Shown here one piece after another: positions 1 through 8,177 of a stretch of DNA of 64,000 bases. The DNA lies in the NCBI GenBank assembly GCA_035459025.1, contig DATHYT010000094.1, forward strand, positions 1 to 64,000, in the 5' to 3' direction. This DNA is from JAABQT01 sp035459025 (GTDB lineage Bacteria > Pseudomonadota > Gammaproteobacteria > Burkholderiales > SG8-39). Position 1 is the first letter of the stretch. Every line of letters starts with the position of its first letter. A program made the translations under genes and the position numbers. Below the pieces are notes generated by a model. That model saw only the letters and a program-made list of their open reading frames with translations. It did no database searches and had not been told where the DNA came from.

Positions 1-227
1 GCCCGCCACTCTCAAGGCGCAACTGGATTCTGATCGTGCCGCAGACTGCGCATCGCTGCCCACGCTTCGGCCTGAATCGCTTACAGAAGCGAATCCCTCG
101 GCGCATACCGCTCGAACGCCTACGCCAAACCACGCCGGACCTGCTCGGCGTTCGTGTCCACGCCAGCGCAGTACACGCGCCCTATAGCCTGTCCGTAGCG
201 GTCGCGCCCGTGATTGTCGAACCGTCC
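1..227 (-). pseudogene. Remnant of a thermonuclease-like (SNase) domain gene
   Basis: Reading the minus strand from about 209 down to 1 gives an SNase-like C-terminal half: GRDRYGQAIGRVYCAGVD, then NAEQVRRGLA, then a TAG where the family usually has Trp. It continues AFERYAPRDSLL, a TAA where Tyr is usual, and AIQAEAW. Two in-frame stops break the frame and the piece runs off the window start, so this is a decayed secreted-nuclease-type gene. The rest of 1-330 shows nothing else; the short plus-strand ORF here is antisense to the remnant and looks spurious. Confidence 0.6.
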
Positions 228-330
228 TTGACCGCGCGTGTTGCACGGCACAAGGCCGAAGGAACTTCCTATGCTCTTGCGTTGAATCAAGCCCCGCGAT
301 CCCGCTCGTGGTAGGAGTGTTCATCCGCGC

Positions 331-1746
331 ATGTTCAACCGGGATCGACCGAAGGTGATGGCCGCGCTACCCGAGCTGATCAGGCCGCTCGCCGACCTCG
401 TCGACGAGAACGGGATGCTGTCGGGAGACGATCTCGCGAGCCGCAAGCCCGGCTGGTTCATCGACAAGCTCAGGGCCGACGCGGTGTTGCGGCCGACCAC
501 GACCGAACAGGTTGCCGCGATTCTCACTTATTGCAATGAACACGCGATCGGCGTCGTGCCCCAGGGCGGCATGACGGGGCTCGTCAGAGCCACGGAGACC
601 GAAGCGGGCAATATCGTGCTGTCGCTGGAGCGCATGAATCGTATCGAGCACATCGATATCGTCGGCCGCACGGCGCGGGTCGAGGCGGGCGTGATACTGC
701 AGGCATTACAGGAAAAGCTGGCCGGCTGCGACCTTGCTTTCCCGCTGGATCTCGGTGCGCGGGGCAGCTGCCAGCTCGGCGGCAACGCCTCGACCAACGC
801 CGGCGGTTTGCGTGTCGTGCGTTACGGCATGATGCGGGATCTCGTGCTCGGCATCGAAGCCGTGCTGGCCGATGGTACCGTCGTGAGCTCGATGAACGAA
901 ATGCTCAAGAACAACACCGGCTACGACCTCAAACAGTTGTTCATCGGTTCGGAAGGGACGCTCGGCATCATCACGAGGCTCGTGCTGCGGCTCTACGAAG
1001 CGCCGAAAAGCAGGAGTACGGCGCTCGTCGGCGTCTCGCGCTTCGAGCAGGTGACGGGACTCCTGAAACACATGGACAGCGCGCTGGCCGGGCAACTGAG
1101 CGCGTTCGAGGTGATGTGGAACAGCTTCTATGCGTTCAACACGCGATTTCTCGGCGACGCACCCCTCGGCACCAACTATCCCTGGTACGCCGTCGTCGAA
1201 TCGCTGGGCGGCAGCCCGGTACGCGACCAGGCCCAGTTCGAGGCCGCGCTCGAGTCAGCGCTCGAGGCCGGTCTGGTCGACGATGCCATCGTCGCGAAAT
1301 CCGATGCGGATGCGAAACGCTTGTGGCGCGTTCGCGAAAGCATCGAGTCGATGATGGGCCGACCGGTCTTCGTCTACGATGTCAGCCTGCCGATCGTCAG
1401 GATGGAGGCCTACATTCGCGAACTCGAGAAGCGGCTGCCACGCGAGCTGCCTGGCTGCGAATACGGGACCTTCGGTCACCTGGCCGATGGCAACCTCCAC
1501 GTCGTCGTGCTGCTCGACCGGAACCAGCAGGGCGGCGGCCTCGCCGAGCTGCACGTCGTCAGTGATCGCGCGGTGTACGAGCCTCTCGCGGCGATCGGCG
1601 GATCCGTCTCGGCGGAACATGGCGTCGGTCTCGAGAAAAAGCCTTATCTCCCGCTCTCGCGAAGCCCGGCGGAACTGGCGTTGATGAAGCGGCTGAAACA
1701 GCTGCTCGATCCGAACGGAATCCTGAACCCGGGGAAGATCTTCTAG
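331..1746 (+). CDS. FAD-binding oxidoreductase, GlcD / D-2-hydroxyacid dehydrogenase type
   Basis: A 471-residue flavoprotein of the FAD-linked oxidase family that oxidises 2-hydroxy acids such as glycolate, D-lactate or D-2-hydroxyglutarate. The N-terminal FAD (PCMH-type) domain covers about residues 40-225, with a PQGGMTGLV-type loop near 75 and a GGNASTNAGG stretch near 150. The C-terminal cap domain ends with the typical EHGVGLEKK and DPNGILNPGKIF. M10 is an alternative start. The gene stands alone between two gene remnants and no partner subunit is seen. The substrate cannot be assigned from sequence. Confidence 0.85.
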   Translation: MFNRDRPKVMAALPELIRPLADLVDENGMLSGDDLASRKPGWFIDKLRADAVLRPTTTEQVAAILTYCNEHAIGVVPQGGMTGLVRATETEAGNIVLSLERMNRIEHIDIVGRTARVEAGVILQALQEKLAGCDLAFPLDLGARGSCQLGGNASTNAGGLRVVRYGMMRDLVLGIEAVLADGTVVSSMNEMLKNNTGYDLKQLFIGSEGTLGIITRLVLRLYEAPKSRSTALVGVSRFEQVTGLLKHMDSALAGQLSAFEVMWNSFYAFNTRFLGDAPLGTNYPWYAVVESLGGSPVRDQAQFEAALESALEAGLVDDAIVAKSDADAKRLWRVRESIESMMGRPVFVYDVSLPIVRMEAYIRELEKRLPRELPGCEYGTFGHLADGNLHVVVLLDRNQQGGGLAELHVVSDRAVYEPLAAIGGSVSAEHGVGLEKKPYLPLSRSPAELALMKRLKQLLDPNGILNPGKIF

Positions 1747-1751
1747 GAAAA

Positions 1752-1990
1752 GGGGTCGCGTATGACCCAGTCACCAACGCGTGGCGTCCCGTGTCCGGCT
1801 GTGGCTCGGCGCCGCGATCACACCACAGCGTCGTCTGGACGGGCGGCGAAATGATCGTCTGGGGCGGCGGCAATTTCGCGTCCGTCCGGTAGGGCGCCGG
1901 GGCAAGGTACACGCCATAGTCACCCGTAGCGCGGGTCATCAGTCTGGCTCCGCTCAGCCGGCGTTGCGCTGGCGGCCCGTAGCCCGCGAG
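1752..1990 (+). pseudogene. Kelch-repeat protein remnant
   Basis: Immediately after the FAD oxidase stop the plus strand translates as YDPVTNAW, then SHHSVVWTGGEMIVWGGG, a textbook kelch blade, and ends at a TAG near 1892. A weaker second blade in another frame (ARYTP followed by a stop) continues to about 1990. No start codon or intact frame exists, so this is the leftover of a kelch-repeat gene. The remainder of 1747-2068 holds nothing I can recognise. Confidence 0.55.
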
Positions 1991-2068
1991 CCCTCGTGCT
2001 CGCATAGCTCAAAATGGTGCAGAACTGTACCAACGACCCCGGCAAAAGTGATCGGTCAGCTCAACGTA

Positions 2069-2719
2069 CTAGGGCATCACGGCGGACCGGACTCGCGGAT
2101 CGGCCAATACGTCTCGGACACGCCCCTGCGCATCCCATACCACCTGTAACGTGTCGAACTTCCCATACCAGTACTTCCAGCGATCGGCGTCCAAAGACGG
2201 CGTCTCATGCGCCGGCGGATATCCCAGGGAAACGATGACTTGCTCCCGGGTCATGCCAATCGCGACCTTGCCGGCGCTGACGGCGTGTCGCACCGATTCG
2301 GGCCAGCCCGCGATCCTGCTCCTGGGATCGTCCTGCACGATCATCTTTCGGGCCCAGTCGGTGATGCTCTGACTCCGCCCGTAATCCAAGCCTAGATGCA
2401 TCTCCTGCGTGTACATCACGTCGACGTCGACCGTGATGTGATGCTCTGAGTACTCCTTCGTGCGAATCCGGGTGCCGGCCGGGATCATGGGCAGCGAGGA
2501 CCAATTGGCGTCGCTGATCCAATACCTGTCCGCAAGTCGGCGGGTGGCGCCCACGTTCCTCCTGGCCCCTTCATAGTGGAAGTTGCAGCAGGTATATCCG
2601 CTCAGTGCGGGCCCGTGCGTGACACAACCGGAATTGGTACCTGCCAGGATTGGCGCCAGCATGGCAGATGAAGCCAGCCCAACGCGCCACCCTCTCATCG
2701 ACTTTAGGTTCATGGGCAC
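2069..2719 (-). CDS. BamE/SmpA-like exported protein
   Basis: A 216-residue protein with a hydrophobic N-terminus (about residues 10-27), suggesting export. A Cys follows at about 32, but the preceding residues (TNSG) are a poor lipobox. The C-terminal third (VAIGMTREQVIVSLGYPP, then WKYWYGK and VVWDAQGRVRDV) has the form of the SmpA/OmlA (BamE-like) fold, found in envelope lipoproteins. The middle part is not recognised. M8 is an alternative start. It is a monocistronic gene downstream of the tRNA pair on the same strand. A role in the envelope is inference only. Confidence 0.6.
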   Translation of the reverse strand: MPMNLKSMRGWRVGLASSAMLAPILAGTNSGCVTHGPALSGYTCCNFHYEGARRNVGATRRLADRYWISDANWSSLPMIPAGTRIRTKEYSEHHITVDVDVMYTQEMHLGLDYGRSQSITDWARKMIVQDDPRSRIAGWPESVRHAVSAGKVAIGMTREQVIVSLGYPPAHETPSLDADRWKYWYGKFDTLQVVWDAQGRVRDVLADPRVRSAVMP

Positions 2720-2784
2720 GACCCTCCGTCCGCACGCCTAGGCGAGGATCCCTCCAAAGGCCCGTTCGGCGCAAGCGGTGCAGG

Positions 2785-2860
2785 TGGCGTCCCCACGGGG
2801 ATTCGAACCCCGGTTACCGCCGTGAAAGGGCGATGTCCTAGGCCTCTAGACGATGGGGAC
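2785..2860 (-). tRNA. tRNA-Glu (anticodon TTC)
   Basis: The minus strand folds as a complete cloverleaf: acceptor GTCCCC/GGGGAC, anticodon loop CTTTCAC with TTC, T-loop GTTCGAATC and an encoded 3' CCA. It lies 23 nt downstream of tRNA-Ala and in the same orientation as gltX, whose product charges it. Confidence 0.97.
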
Positions 2861-2883
2861 TTGTGCGGACAACAAGTCTGGTC

Positions 2884-2959
<76 letters not shown>

Positions 2960-2990
2960 AGCACAGGGCGCGAATTATAGCCCACGAACG

Positions 2991-3380
2991 CTAGGGCTTA
3001 CAGGGCCCGAGCCGACGCCCGCGCGTCTTCGTCACCACGCCGCCCGTGAGCTTCAGCTCGCCAGACATGCTGTTGCGCGAGATCTGCGCCCGCCCCGCCC
3101 CGCGCATGTTCGACGCCGGGCACTCCAGCGCCCACGAGGTGTAATCAGGCCCGAGCTTGAGCGTCGCGACCCGGCAATCCGAGGGCACCTGCGCGCCGCG
3201 GCCCCAGTACATGGGGTCCCTCGCCTGCTCGGGCGTGAGGCACGCGCGGTAGCCTGACTGCTGCGGCCGCGGCAGCCCGGGCATGGCGATCTCCGACACG
3301 AACTCCCACTCGCCCGGCTCCATGCGCTGCGCGTGCGCGCCCGCCGAAACGAGCGCGAGCAGCAGGACGATCCCCCTCAC
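2991..3380 (-). CDS. DUF3617 family exported protein
   Basis: A 129-residue protein with a signal peptide (MRGIVLLLALVSAGAHAQ) followed by MEPGEWEFVSEIAMPG, the characteristic DUF3617 opening, and two later Cys (ACLTPEQ, ECPAS) that could form disulfides. Function in the family is unknown; it is presumed periplasmic. Its start overlaps the gltX stop by 4 nt (ATGA), so it is co-transcribed with gltX and placed just upstream of two tRNA genes. Confidence 0.8.
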   Translation of the reverse strand: MRGIVLLLALVSAGAHAQRMEPGEWEFVSEIAMPGLPRPQQSGYRACLTPEQARDPMYWGRGAQVPSDCRVATLKLGPDYTSWALECPASNMRGAGRAQISRNSMSGELKLTGGVVTKTRGRRLGPCKP

Positions 3381-4708
3381 GCGAGCGCGCGTCCGATGCG
3401 CGCGAGCACGGCCTCGCGCCCGAGGAGCTCGAGCACTGCGTCGATCGACGGCGTCTGCTCGCGCCCGGTGAGCACACGCCGCAGGGGCATCGCCAGCTGC
3501 GGCATCTTGAGGTTGTGCGCCTTGGCGGCGGAAGACACCGCGGCGCCGAGCGCCTTGCGCTCCCAGGCGAGCGACTCGAGTTCCTTCTGCAGCGCCGCGA
3601 GCGCCGGCTTCGCCTCCGCAGGCACGCTCTGCGCGCCCGGCTCGCGGTAGAACATCTCCGCCTGCGCCGCGAGCTCCTTGACCGTGCCCGCGCGCTCCTT
3701 CAGAAGCGCGACCACCGCCGGTCCCGGCTCGCGGCCGAGAAACGGCGCGGCGAGCGCGGCGAGCCGCGCCTCATCCGCCCGCTTCATGTACTGCTGATTC
3801 AGCCAGGCGAGCTTTTCCGGGTCGAACTTCGCCGGCGAGTGGCTGACGTGCCCGAGGTCGAACCACTGCTCGAGCTCGGCCATCGAGAACAGCTCGTCGT
3901 CGCCGTGCGACCAGCCCAGGCGCGCGAGGTAGTTGGCGAGCGCCTCCGGCAGGAACCCGTCGTCGCGGTACTGCGTGACGCTCACCGCGCCGTGGCGCTT
4001 CGAGAGGCGCTCCCCGTCGGCGCCGAGGATCATCGGCACGTGCGCGAACTCGGGGAGCGTCGACCCCAGGGCGCGGAAGATGTGGATCTGGCGCGGCGTG
4101 TTGTTGACGTGGTCGTCGCCGCGGATGACGTGCGTGATCCGCATGTCGAGGTCGTCCACCACCACGCCGAAGTTGTAGGTCGGCACGCCGTCCGCGCGCA
4201 GCAGCACCAGGTCGTCGAGCTCGGCGTTCGGGAACTCGATCGGGCCCTTGACCAGGTCCTTCCAGCCGACCGTACCCTCCTGCGGCGTGCGAAAGCGCAC
4301 GGGCGCCGGGCCTTCGCCCTTGTACTTCTGCCCGATCGCGCGGTCGTAGCGCGGCTTCTCGCCGCGTGCGCTCTGCTCGGCGCGCAGCGCGTCGAGCGCC
4401 TCCCTGGGCATGTAGTCGCGATACGCGTGTCCCGCCGCGATCAGCTGCTCGGCGACTTCCCGGTAGCGCGGCAAGCGCTGCATCTGGAAGAACGGCCCCT
4501 CGTCCCAGTCCAGGCCGAGCCACTGCAGGCCCTCCAGGATCGCGGCCTCGGATTCGCGCGTCGAGCGCTCGGTGTCGGTGTCCTCGATCCTCAGCACGAA
4601 CGCGCCGCCGTGGCGCCGCGCGTAGGCGCGCGAAAACAGCGCGGTGCGCGCGCCACCGATGTGCAGGAACCCCGTCGGGCTGGGGGCGAAGCGCGTGCGC
4701 ACGGTCAT
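3377..4708 (-). CDS. gltX: Glutamyl-tRNA synthetase
   Basis: A class I aminoacyl-tRNA synthetase that charges tRNA-Glu with glutamate. The ATG at 4708 gives 443 residues starting MTVRTRFAPSPTGF, and places the HIGH-type motif (HIGG) at residues 16-19; the longer frame to 4762 adds a non-conserved extension. The KMSKS-type motif appears as GERLSKRHG near residue 240, followed by the helical anticodon-binding domain. Typical bacterial length is about 460. It lies upstream of DUF3617, tRNA-Ala and its own substrate tRNA-Glu. Confidence 0.96.
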   Translation of the reverse strand: MTVRTRFAPSPTGFLHIGGARTALFSRAYARRHGGAFVLRIEDTDTERSTRESEAAILEGLQWLGLDWDEGPFFQMQRLPRYREVAEQLIAAGHAYRDYMPREALDALRAEQSARGEKPRYDRAIGQKYKGEGPAPVRFRTPQEGTVGWKDLVKGPIEFPNAELDDLVLLRADGVPTYNFGVVVDDLDMRITHVIRGDDHVNNTPRQIHIFRALGSTLPEFAHVPMILGADGERLSKRHGAVSVTQYRDDGFLPEALANYLARLGWSHGDDELFSMAELEQWFDLGHVSHSPAKFDPEKLAWLNQQYMKRADEARLAALAAPFLGREPGPAVVALLKERAGTVKELAAQAEMFYREPGAQSVPAEAKPALAALQKELESLAWERKALGAAVSSAAKAHNLKMPQLAMPLRRVLTGREQTPSIDAVLELLGREAVLARIGRALA

Positions 4709-4822
4709 GGGTGCTGCGATTTTCCCATGTCCGCGACGGTCCAACCCAATCGCCGGGGACAAGTCCCCTATACCTATGGCCCGAGGCCCCGCAGAACAGG
4801 TAAAATCGCGCCCTCTCCGGCA

Positions 4823-4897
4823 GGGTCGTTAGCTCAGCGGTAGAGCACTGCTCTCACACAGCAGGGGCCACTGGTTCGATCCCAGTACGACCCACCA
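4823..4897 (+). tRNA. tRNA-Val (anticodon CAC)
   Basis: Complete cloverleaf on the plus strand: acceptor GGGTCGT, anticodon loop CTCACAC with CAC, T-loop TTCGATC and an encoded ACCA end. A TAAAAT hexamer at 4801-4806, 16 nt upstream of the 5' end, is a plausible -10 box. A small GGGGAC-AA-GTCCCC hairpin lies just upstream at about 4755-4768. Confidence 0.97.
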
Positions 4898-4915
4898 TTC
4901 GACGCGGAGGCTTCC

Positions 4916-5284
4916 TTGCCCGAATCCGGCGCCACGCGCATTCGTCTTCCCGGGAAACACGAGGCCGACCCCTCGCTCGCGCACGGCGCGGGCCTGACGG
5001 CGAAGCAATTGCAGGCAGTCCAGGACGACGCCTGGTCCGACCGCACGCTGTGGACCGAAGAGGAGTGGCTGGTGGTGCGCTACGCTGAGGCGCTCGCCGC
5101 GGTGCCGCAGGAGGTGGACGACAAGCTGTTCGCGGCGCTGAAGTCGCGCTTCTCCGAGCGCCAGATCGTCGACCTGACGATGCGCCTCGCGCTGTGCGCG
5201 GCGTGGAACAAGTTCAACGACGCGCTCGGGCTCGACACCGAGACCGCGTTCCAGCACGCGTTCGCCGAGTTGGGCGTGGCGTAG
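4916..5284 (+). CDS. AhpD/carboxymuconolactone decarboxylase-like protein, N-terminally truncated
   Basis: A 122-residue product from a TTG start with a GGAGG sequence about 8 nt upstream. It matches the C-terminal half of CMD/AhpD-like proteins (GLTAKQLQAV, then WTEEEWLVVRYAEAL and LTMRLALCAAWNKFNDALG). The first half, which carries the redox CxxC in active members, is absent, and the gene begins 18 nt after tRNA-Val. It may be non-functional, or a partner subunit. The truncation could mark a recombination junction at the tRNA. Confidence 0.6.
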   Translation: MPESGATRIRLPGKHEADPSLAHGAGLTAKQLQAVQDDAWSDRTLWTEEEWLVVRYAEALAAVPQEVDDKLFAALKSRFSERQIVDLTMRLALCAAWNKFNDALGLDTETAFQHAFAELGVA

Positions 5285-5347
5285 GGCGTGTGGCGCGTGA
5301 AATAGTTCACGAATCGGCACAGCGCAGGGGGCGCCGTCGCGGTCACT

Positions 5348-5362
5348 TGACGGATTCCGTCA
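5348..5362. promoter_or_regulatory. Perfect 7-bp inverted repeat, possible operator
   Basis: TGACGGA-T-TCCGTCA is a perfect palindrome with a one-base centre, 55 nt upstream of the small membrane protein gene at 5417. The size and symmetry suit a dimeric regulator, but no cognate regulator is identifiable, so this is inference. Confidence 0.35.
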
Positions 5363-5416
5363 GGAAACGTGATTTTCTACTGAGCCGCCGTCTTGCATCG
5401 CCAAATAGCATGAGCT

Positions 5417-5830
5417 ATGCAGCGCAAGGACTCGAGCCTAGGGGAAAGCCGGGACCTCAGGCCGGTTCAAGGCCTGCTATCCGGCGTGCTGCTTTCCGTC
5501 CCGCTCTGGGTGTGCATCGGCGTCGCGATCGCCGTGTCCGTCCAGGACAGGCCAATCTCCGAGATGCAGGTCGCCATACTGTTCGTCGCCGCTGCTGCCG
5601 AGCTGATCCTGCTACGGCAGACTTGGCACGTCGGCTTGCTTCGTTTGCGCCCGATCGAGCCGCTGCCGGGCGCGACGGTGCTCGCCGCGCATCTATCACG
5701 GCTGCGGCCACTGCTGCTTGCATTCGTCCTGACCGGTACGTACCTGCACTACATGTTCTGGGACGTCCAACTCCAGATCGCCGCGATGCCTTCGATCACG
5801 GTGTTCGTGCACCCGCGCGTGCTCGGCTAA
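5417..5830 (+). CDS. Small integral membrane protein of unknown function
   Basis: A 137-residue protein not recognised as a named family. Three hydrophobic segments are visible at about residues 17-42, 50-66 and 95-115, consistent with an inner-membrane protein. It has no obvious metal or catalytic motif. It ends 6 nt from the stop of the convergent di-heme peroxidase gene and is preceded by a TGACGGA palindrome that might control it. Confidence 0.55.
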   Translation: MQRKDSSLGESRDLRPVQGLLSGVLLSVPLWVCIGVAIAVSVQDRPISEMQVAILFVAAAAELILLRQTWHVGLLRLRPIEPLPGATVLAAHLSRLRPLLLAFVLTGTYLHYMFWDVQLQIAAMPSITVFVHPRVLG

Positions 5831-5836
5831 GCGTGC

Positions 5837-6991
5837 TCACCGGCAATCGGCGGAAAGCAGGCGCCGCTCGTAGCGTCCGCCCCCGTCCGACAGCGTCTCC
5901 AGGAACGCCACGAGATCCCGCGACTCCTGCACCGAGAGCTGCAGCGGCCTGAGGATCGCCTCGCCGTCCGCGTGCAGCCGGTCGGGGCTGATCGTCGAAT
6001 AGTGCTCCACTACGTCGCGCAGCGTCGCCAAGCGCCCGTTGTGCATGTAGGGCGCCGTCAGCGCCAGGTTGCGCAATGACGGCGTGCGGAATTCGCCGAA
6101 GTTGCGGTGCTCGAGCGTCACGTGCCGCGTGCCGATCGCCGTCGCCCGCCCCGGGTCGTCGTTGTAGCGCCCCAGCAAGTTGAATTGGCTCGCCCGCAGC
6201 TTCTGGATGCCGGCGTGCCGGCCCGGGTCCACCCGCCCCTTGTCGATGAAGAACGGGATGCCCGTGTCGTGGAACTCGCCGTTGGTAAACGCCGGGCCGA
6301 GATGGCAGACGTGGCACCGGCCCTTGCCGATGAAGATTTGCAGACCGCGCTTCGCCGAATCCGGATACCTCGAAACGCCCGCCGCATCGCCGCGCAGGAG
6401 CGCATCGCGAAATTCGTCGAACGGCGTGCGCCCGCTCGCCAGCGACTCCTGGAATGCGGCGAGCGCCTTGCCGACGCCGACCAGTACCGCCTCGTCTTCC
6501 TCCGGCACCGCACCGAACACCTTGCGGTAGCGGCAAGAAAGGTCGGCATCGCCACGCACGAGCGCGGCCACTTGCGCGGCGCCCAGGCCCATCTCGCGCG
6601 CGTCGAGCAGTGGCCGGATGCTCTGCGCCCACAAGCTGTCGTTCGCCCCATCCCAGCCGAACCACCGCTGCAGCCGCGCGTTCTTCAGGCTGGGCGTGTT
6701 GCGGTCGACGCGCGCAAGGCCGAGCGCGCGCGGCTCGCCGTCGGTCCAGTTGCGCTCGGGAACGTGGCAGCGCGAGCACGACACCGTGCCGTTCGCCGAC
6801 AGCCGCCGCTCGAAGAACAGCCGCTCGCCCAGCTCGATCGCGTCGCGCTGTCCCGAGACGCGGTTCGAGGGATCGGGCGCGAACGCCGGCGGCCACGGCC
6901 CGTGCGCCGCGATCGCGCGCGTCTGCGCTTCGGTGAACGCCAGCGCCGCGGGCGCGAGCGCGGCGAGAACCGCGACGAGCGCGCGCCTCAC
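5837..6991 (-). CDS. Di-heme cytochrome c peroxidase / MauG family protein
   Basis: A 384-residue periplasmic protein with a signal peptide (residues 1-18) and two c-type heme motifs: CSRCH at 72-76 in the N-terminal domain and CHVCH near 225. The family reduces hydrogen peroxide with electrons from small cytochromes, or in MauG-like members oxidises protein substrates. The ending (LQLSVQESRDLVAFLETL) is typical. It is last in a minus-strand operon after a YtkA-like protein and an amidohydrolase, overlapping the former by 4 nt. Peroxide detoxification is the simplest role. Confidence 0.9.
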   Translation of the reverse strand: MRRALVAVLAALAPAALAFTEAQTRAIAAHGPWPPAFAPDPSNRVSGQRDAIELGERLFFERRLSANGTVSCSRCHVPERNWTDGEPRALGLARVDRNTPSLKNARLQRWFGWDGANDSLWAQSIRPLLDAREMGLGAAQVAALVRGDADLSCRYRKVFGAVPEEDEAVLVGVGKALAAFQESLASGRTPFDEFRDALLRGDAAGVSRYPDSAKRGLQIFIGKGRCHVCHLGPAFTNGEFHDTGIPFFIDKGRVDPGRHAGIQKLRASQFNLLGRYNDDPGRATAIGTRHVTLEHRNFGEFRTPSLRNLALTAPYMHNGRLATLRDVVEHYSTISPDRLHADGEAILRPLQLSVQESRDLVAFLETLSDGGGRYERRLLSADCR

Positions 6992-7383
6992 TCGACGCTG
7001 ACCGGGTGCGCGGCGCGCTCGGTCTTACCGTCCGCGCGCAGCTCGAACACGAGTTCCCAGCGTCCAGGCATATGGAACAGCAGCCCCTCGGCGCGGAAGC
7101 GCCCGCCGCCTAGCGCCGTGATCGAGGGCCGGTAGTTCATGCCGTGACGGTGCGCGGGCATCCAGGCGTCGACGCGCAGCTCCTTTGTCGCCGGGCACAC
7201 GGCGAGCTCGAGCGCGAAGTGCTCGCCAACGCGCAATGCCGGCGCCGCGCGGTACACGATCGTGTGGGTGGCCGACTGCAGCTTCTCGGCGGAGCCGCCG
7301 GGCAGCTCGCAGGCCTGCGCCACGGGCAGCGCGAGCAGCAGGCTCAGCGCTTGGACGCGAACAGCCGCTCGCCGTTTCGCCAC
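6988..7383 (-). CDS. YtkA/FixH-like exported protein
   Basis: A 131-residue protein with a signal peptide and a C-terminal immunoglobulin-like YtkA-type domain. It carries the family hallmark MPAHRHGMNYRP near residues 74-85 and FHMPGRWELVFEL near 100. The His/Met-rich motif could bind copper, but that is inference. It overlaps the amidohydrolase gene upstream by 40 nt and the peroxidase gene downstream by 4 nt, so the three are tightly coupled. Confidence 0.7.
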   Translation of the reverse strand: MAKRRAAVRVQALSLLLALPVAQACELPGGSAEKLQSATHTIVYRAAPALRVGEHFALELAVCPATKELRVDAWMPAHRHGMNYRPSITALGGGRFRAEGLLFHMPGRWELVFELRADGKTERAAHPVSVE

Positions 7384-8177
7384 GCTATCGCCTCGGCCAC
7401 CTCACGCGGCAGGTCGGCGAGCCACTCGCGCGACCAGTTCGCATGCGGCCCGACGTAATGCCAGCGCTCAGGGGTGAAGGAATCGGTGCCCACCAGGAAG
7501 CGGTCGGGGAATTCGAGGAACAGCTTGCGCCACTCGGGGTCCACCTTGCCGCCCGAGGCGTGATCCGTGCGAAACGCCAGGTCGCACCAGAGGTTGGCGT
7601 GCTGCGCGAGCATCGCGCGCACATTCTCCGGCCGCTCGAAGCCCGAGTGTGCCCACAGGATCCTCGCCTGCGGCCACTGGCGGAAGAGCCGCTGCACGGC
7701 GTCCGCGTCCGAGTGCGCGTGGAGGTGCAGGCCATGCAGTTTCGCCAGCTCGACCATGCGCCGCGGCACCGGCAGGTCGGCGTCGGCGCCGAACAGGTGG
7801 AACTCGCCGATGCCCGAGTACTGGTGCTTGGCCAGCCGCTCCTCCAGGTATCTGGGCACGCTCTCGTCGCGCACCCAGGTGCCGATCTCGCCGCGCGAGC
7901 GATACGGGCGCAGCTCGGTAATCACCAGATCCGGCGCCAGCGCCTTCATGCGCTGCTGGCCGTCGTCGCCGGACGAGGAAACGAGGGCGCGCTTGATGCC
8001 CGCGTCCTTCAGGATCGCCACCGCGTCGGCGGGCGACAGCATCTCCCAGGCGTCGTGGCTGTAGTGCAGGTGCGCATCGAAGATCGGCAAATCGGTGGCC
8101 ACCGCAAGCGGTGCCCACGCGGCGGCTGCCGCGAGCGGCGCCCACGCCAGCGCCACCAGCATCGTTCTAGGTGACAT
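7344..8177 (-). CDS. Amidohydrolase 2 family protein, exported
   Basis: A 277-residue metal-dependent hydrolase with an N-terminal hydrophobic leader (about residues 1-28) and the TIM-barrel motifs of the amidohydrolase-2 family: FDAHLHY near 33, LHLHAHSD near 150, ILWAHSGFE near 172 and LVGTDSF near 225. The substrate is unknown; relatives hydrolyse or decarboxylate small acids and lactones. The leader suggests a periplasmic location, which is unusual for the family. It overlaps the gene on either side. Confidence 0.75.
   Translation of the reverse strand: MSPRTMLVALAWAPLAAAAAWAPLAVATDLPIFDAHLHYSHDAWEMLSPADAVAILKDAGIKRALVSSSGDDGQQRMKALAPDLVITELRPYRSRGEIGTWVRDESVPRYLEERLAKHQYSGIGEFHLFGADADLPVPRRMVELAKLHGLHLHAHSDADAVQRLFRQWPQARILWAHSGFERPENVRAMLAQHANLWCDLAFRTDHASGGKVDPEWRKLFLEFPDRFLVGTDSFTPERWHYVGPHANWSREWLADLPREVAEAIAWRNGERLFASKR

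Noticed and set aside
36..314. 92-residue ORF at the window start
   Set aside because: Antisense to the thermonuclease-like remnant, whose translation matches a real family; this frame matches none.
4755..4768. GGGGAC-AA-GTCCCC as a possible copy of the repeat at 10336
   Set aside because: Only the GGGGACA core is shared; there is no long arm. It is just a short hairpin upstream of tRNA-Val.
3515..4843. 442-residue plus-strand open frame
   Set aside because: Antisense to gltX, with shadow composition and no recognisable domain.
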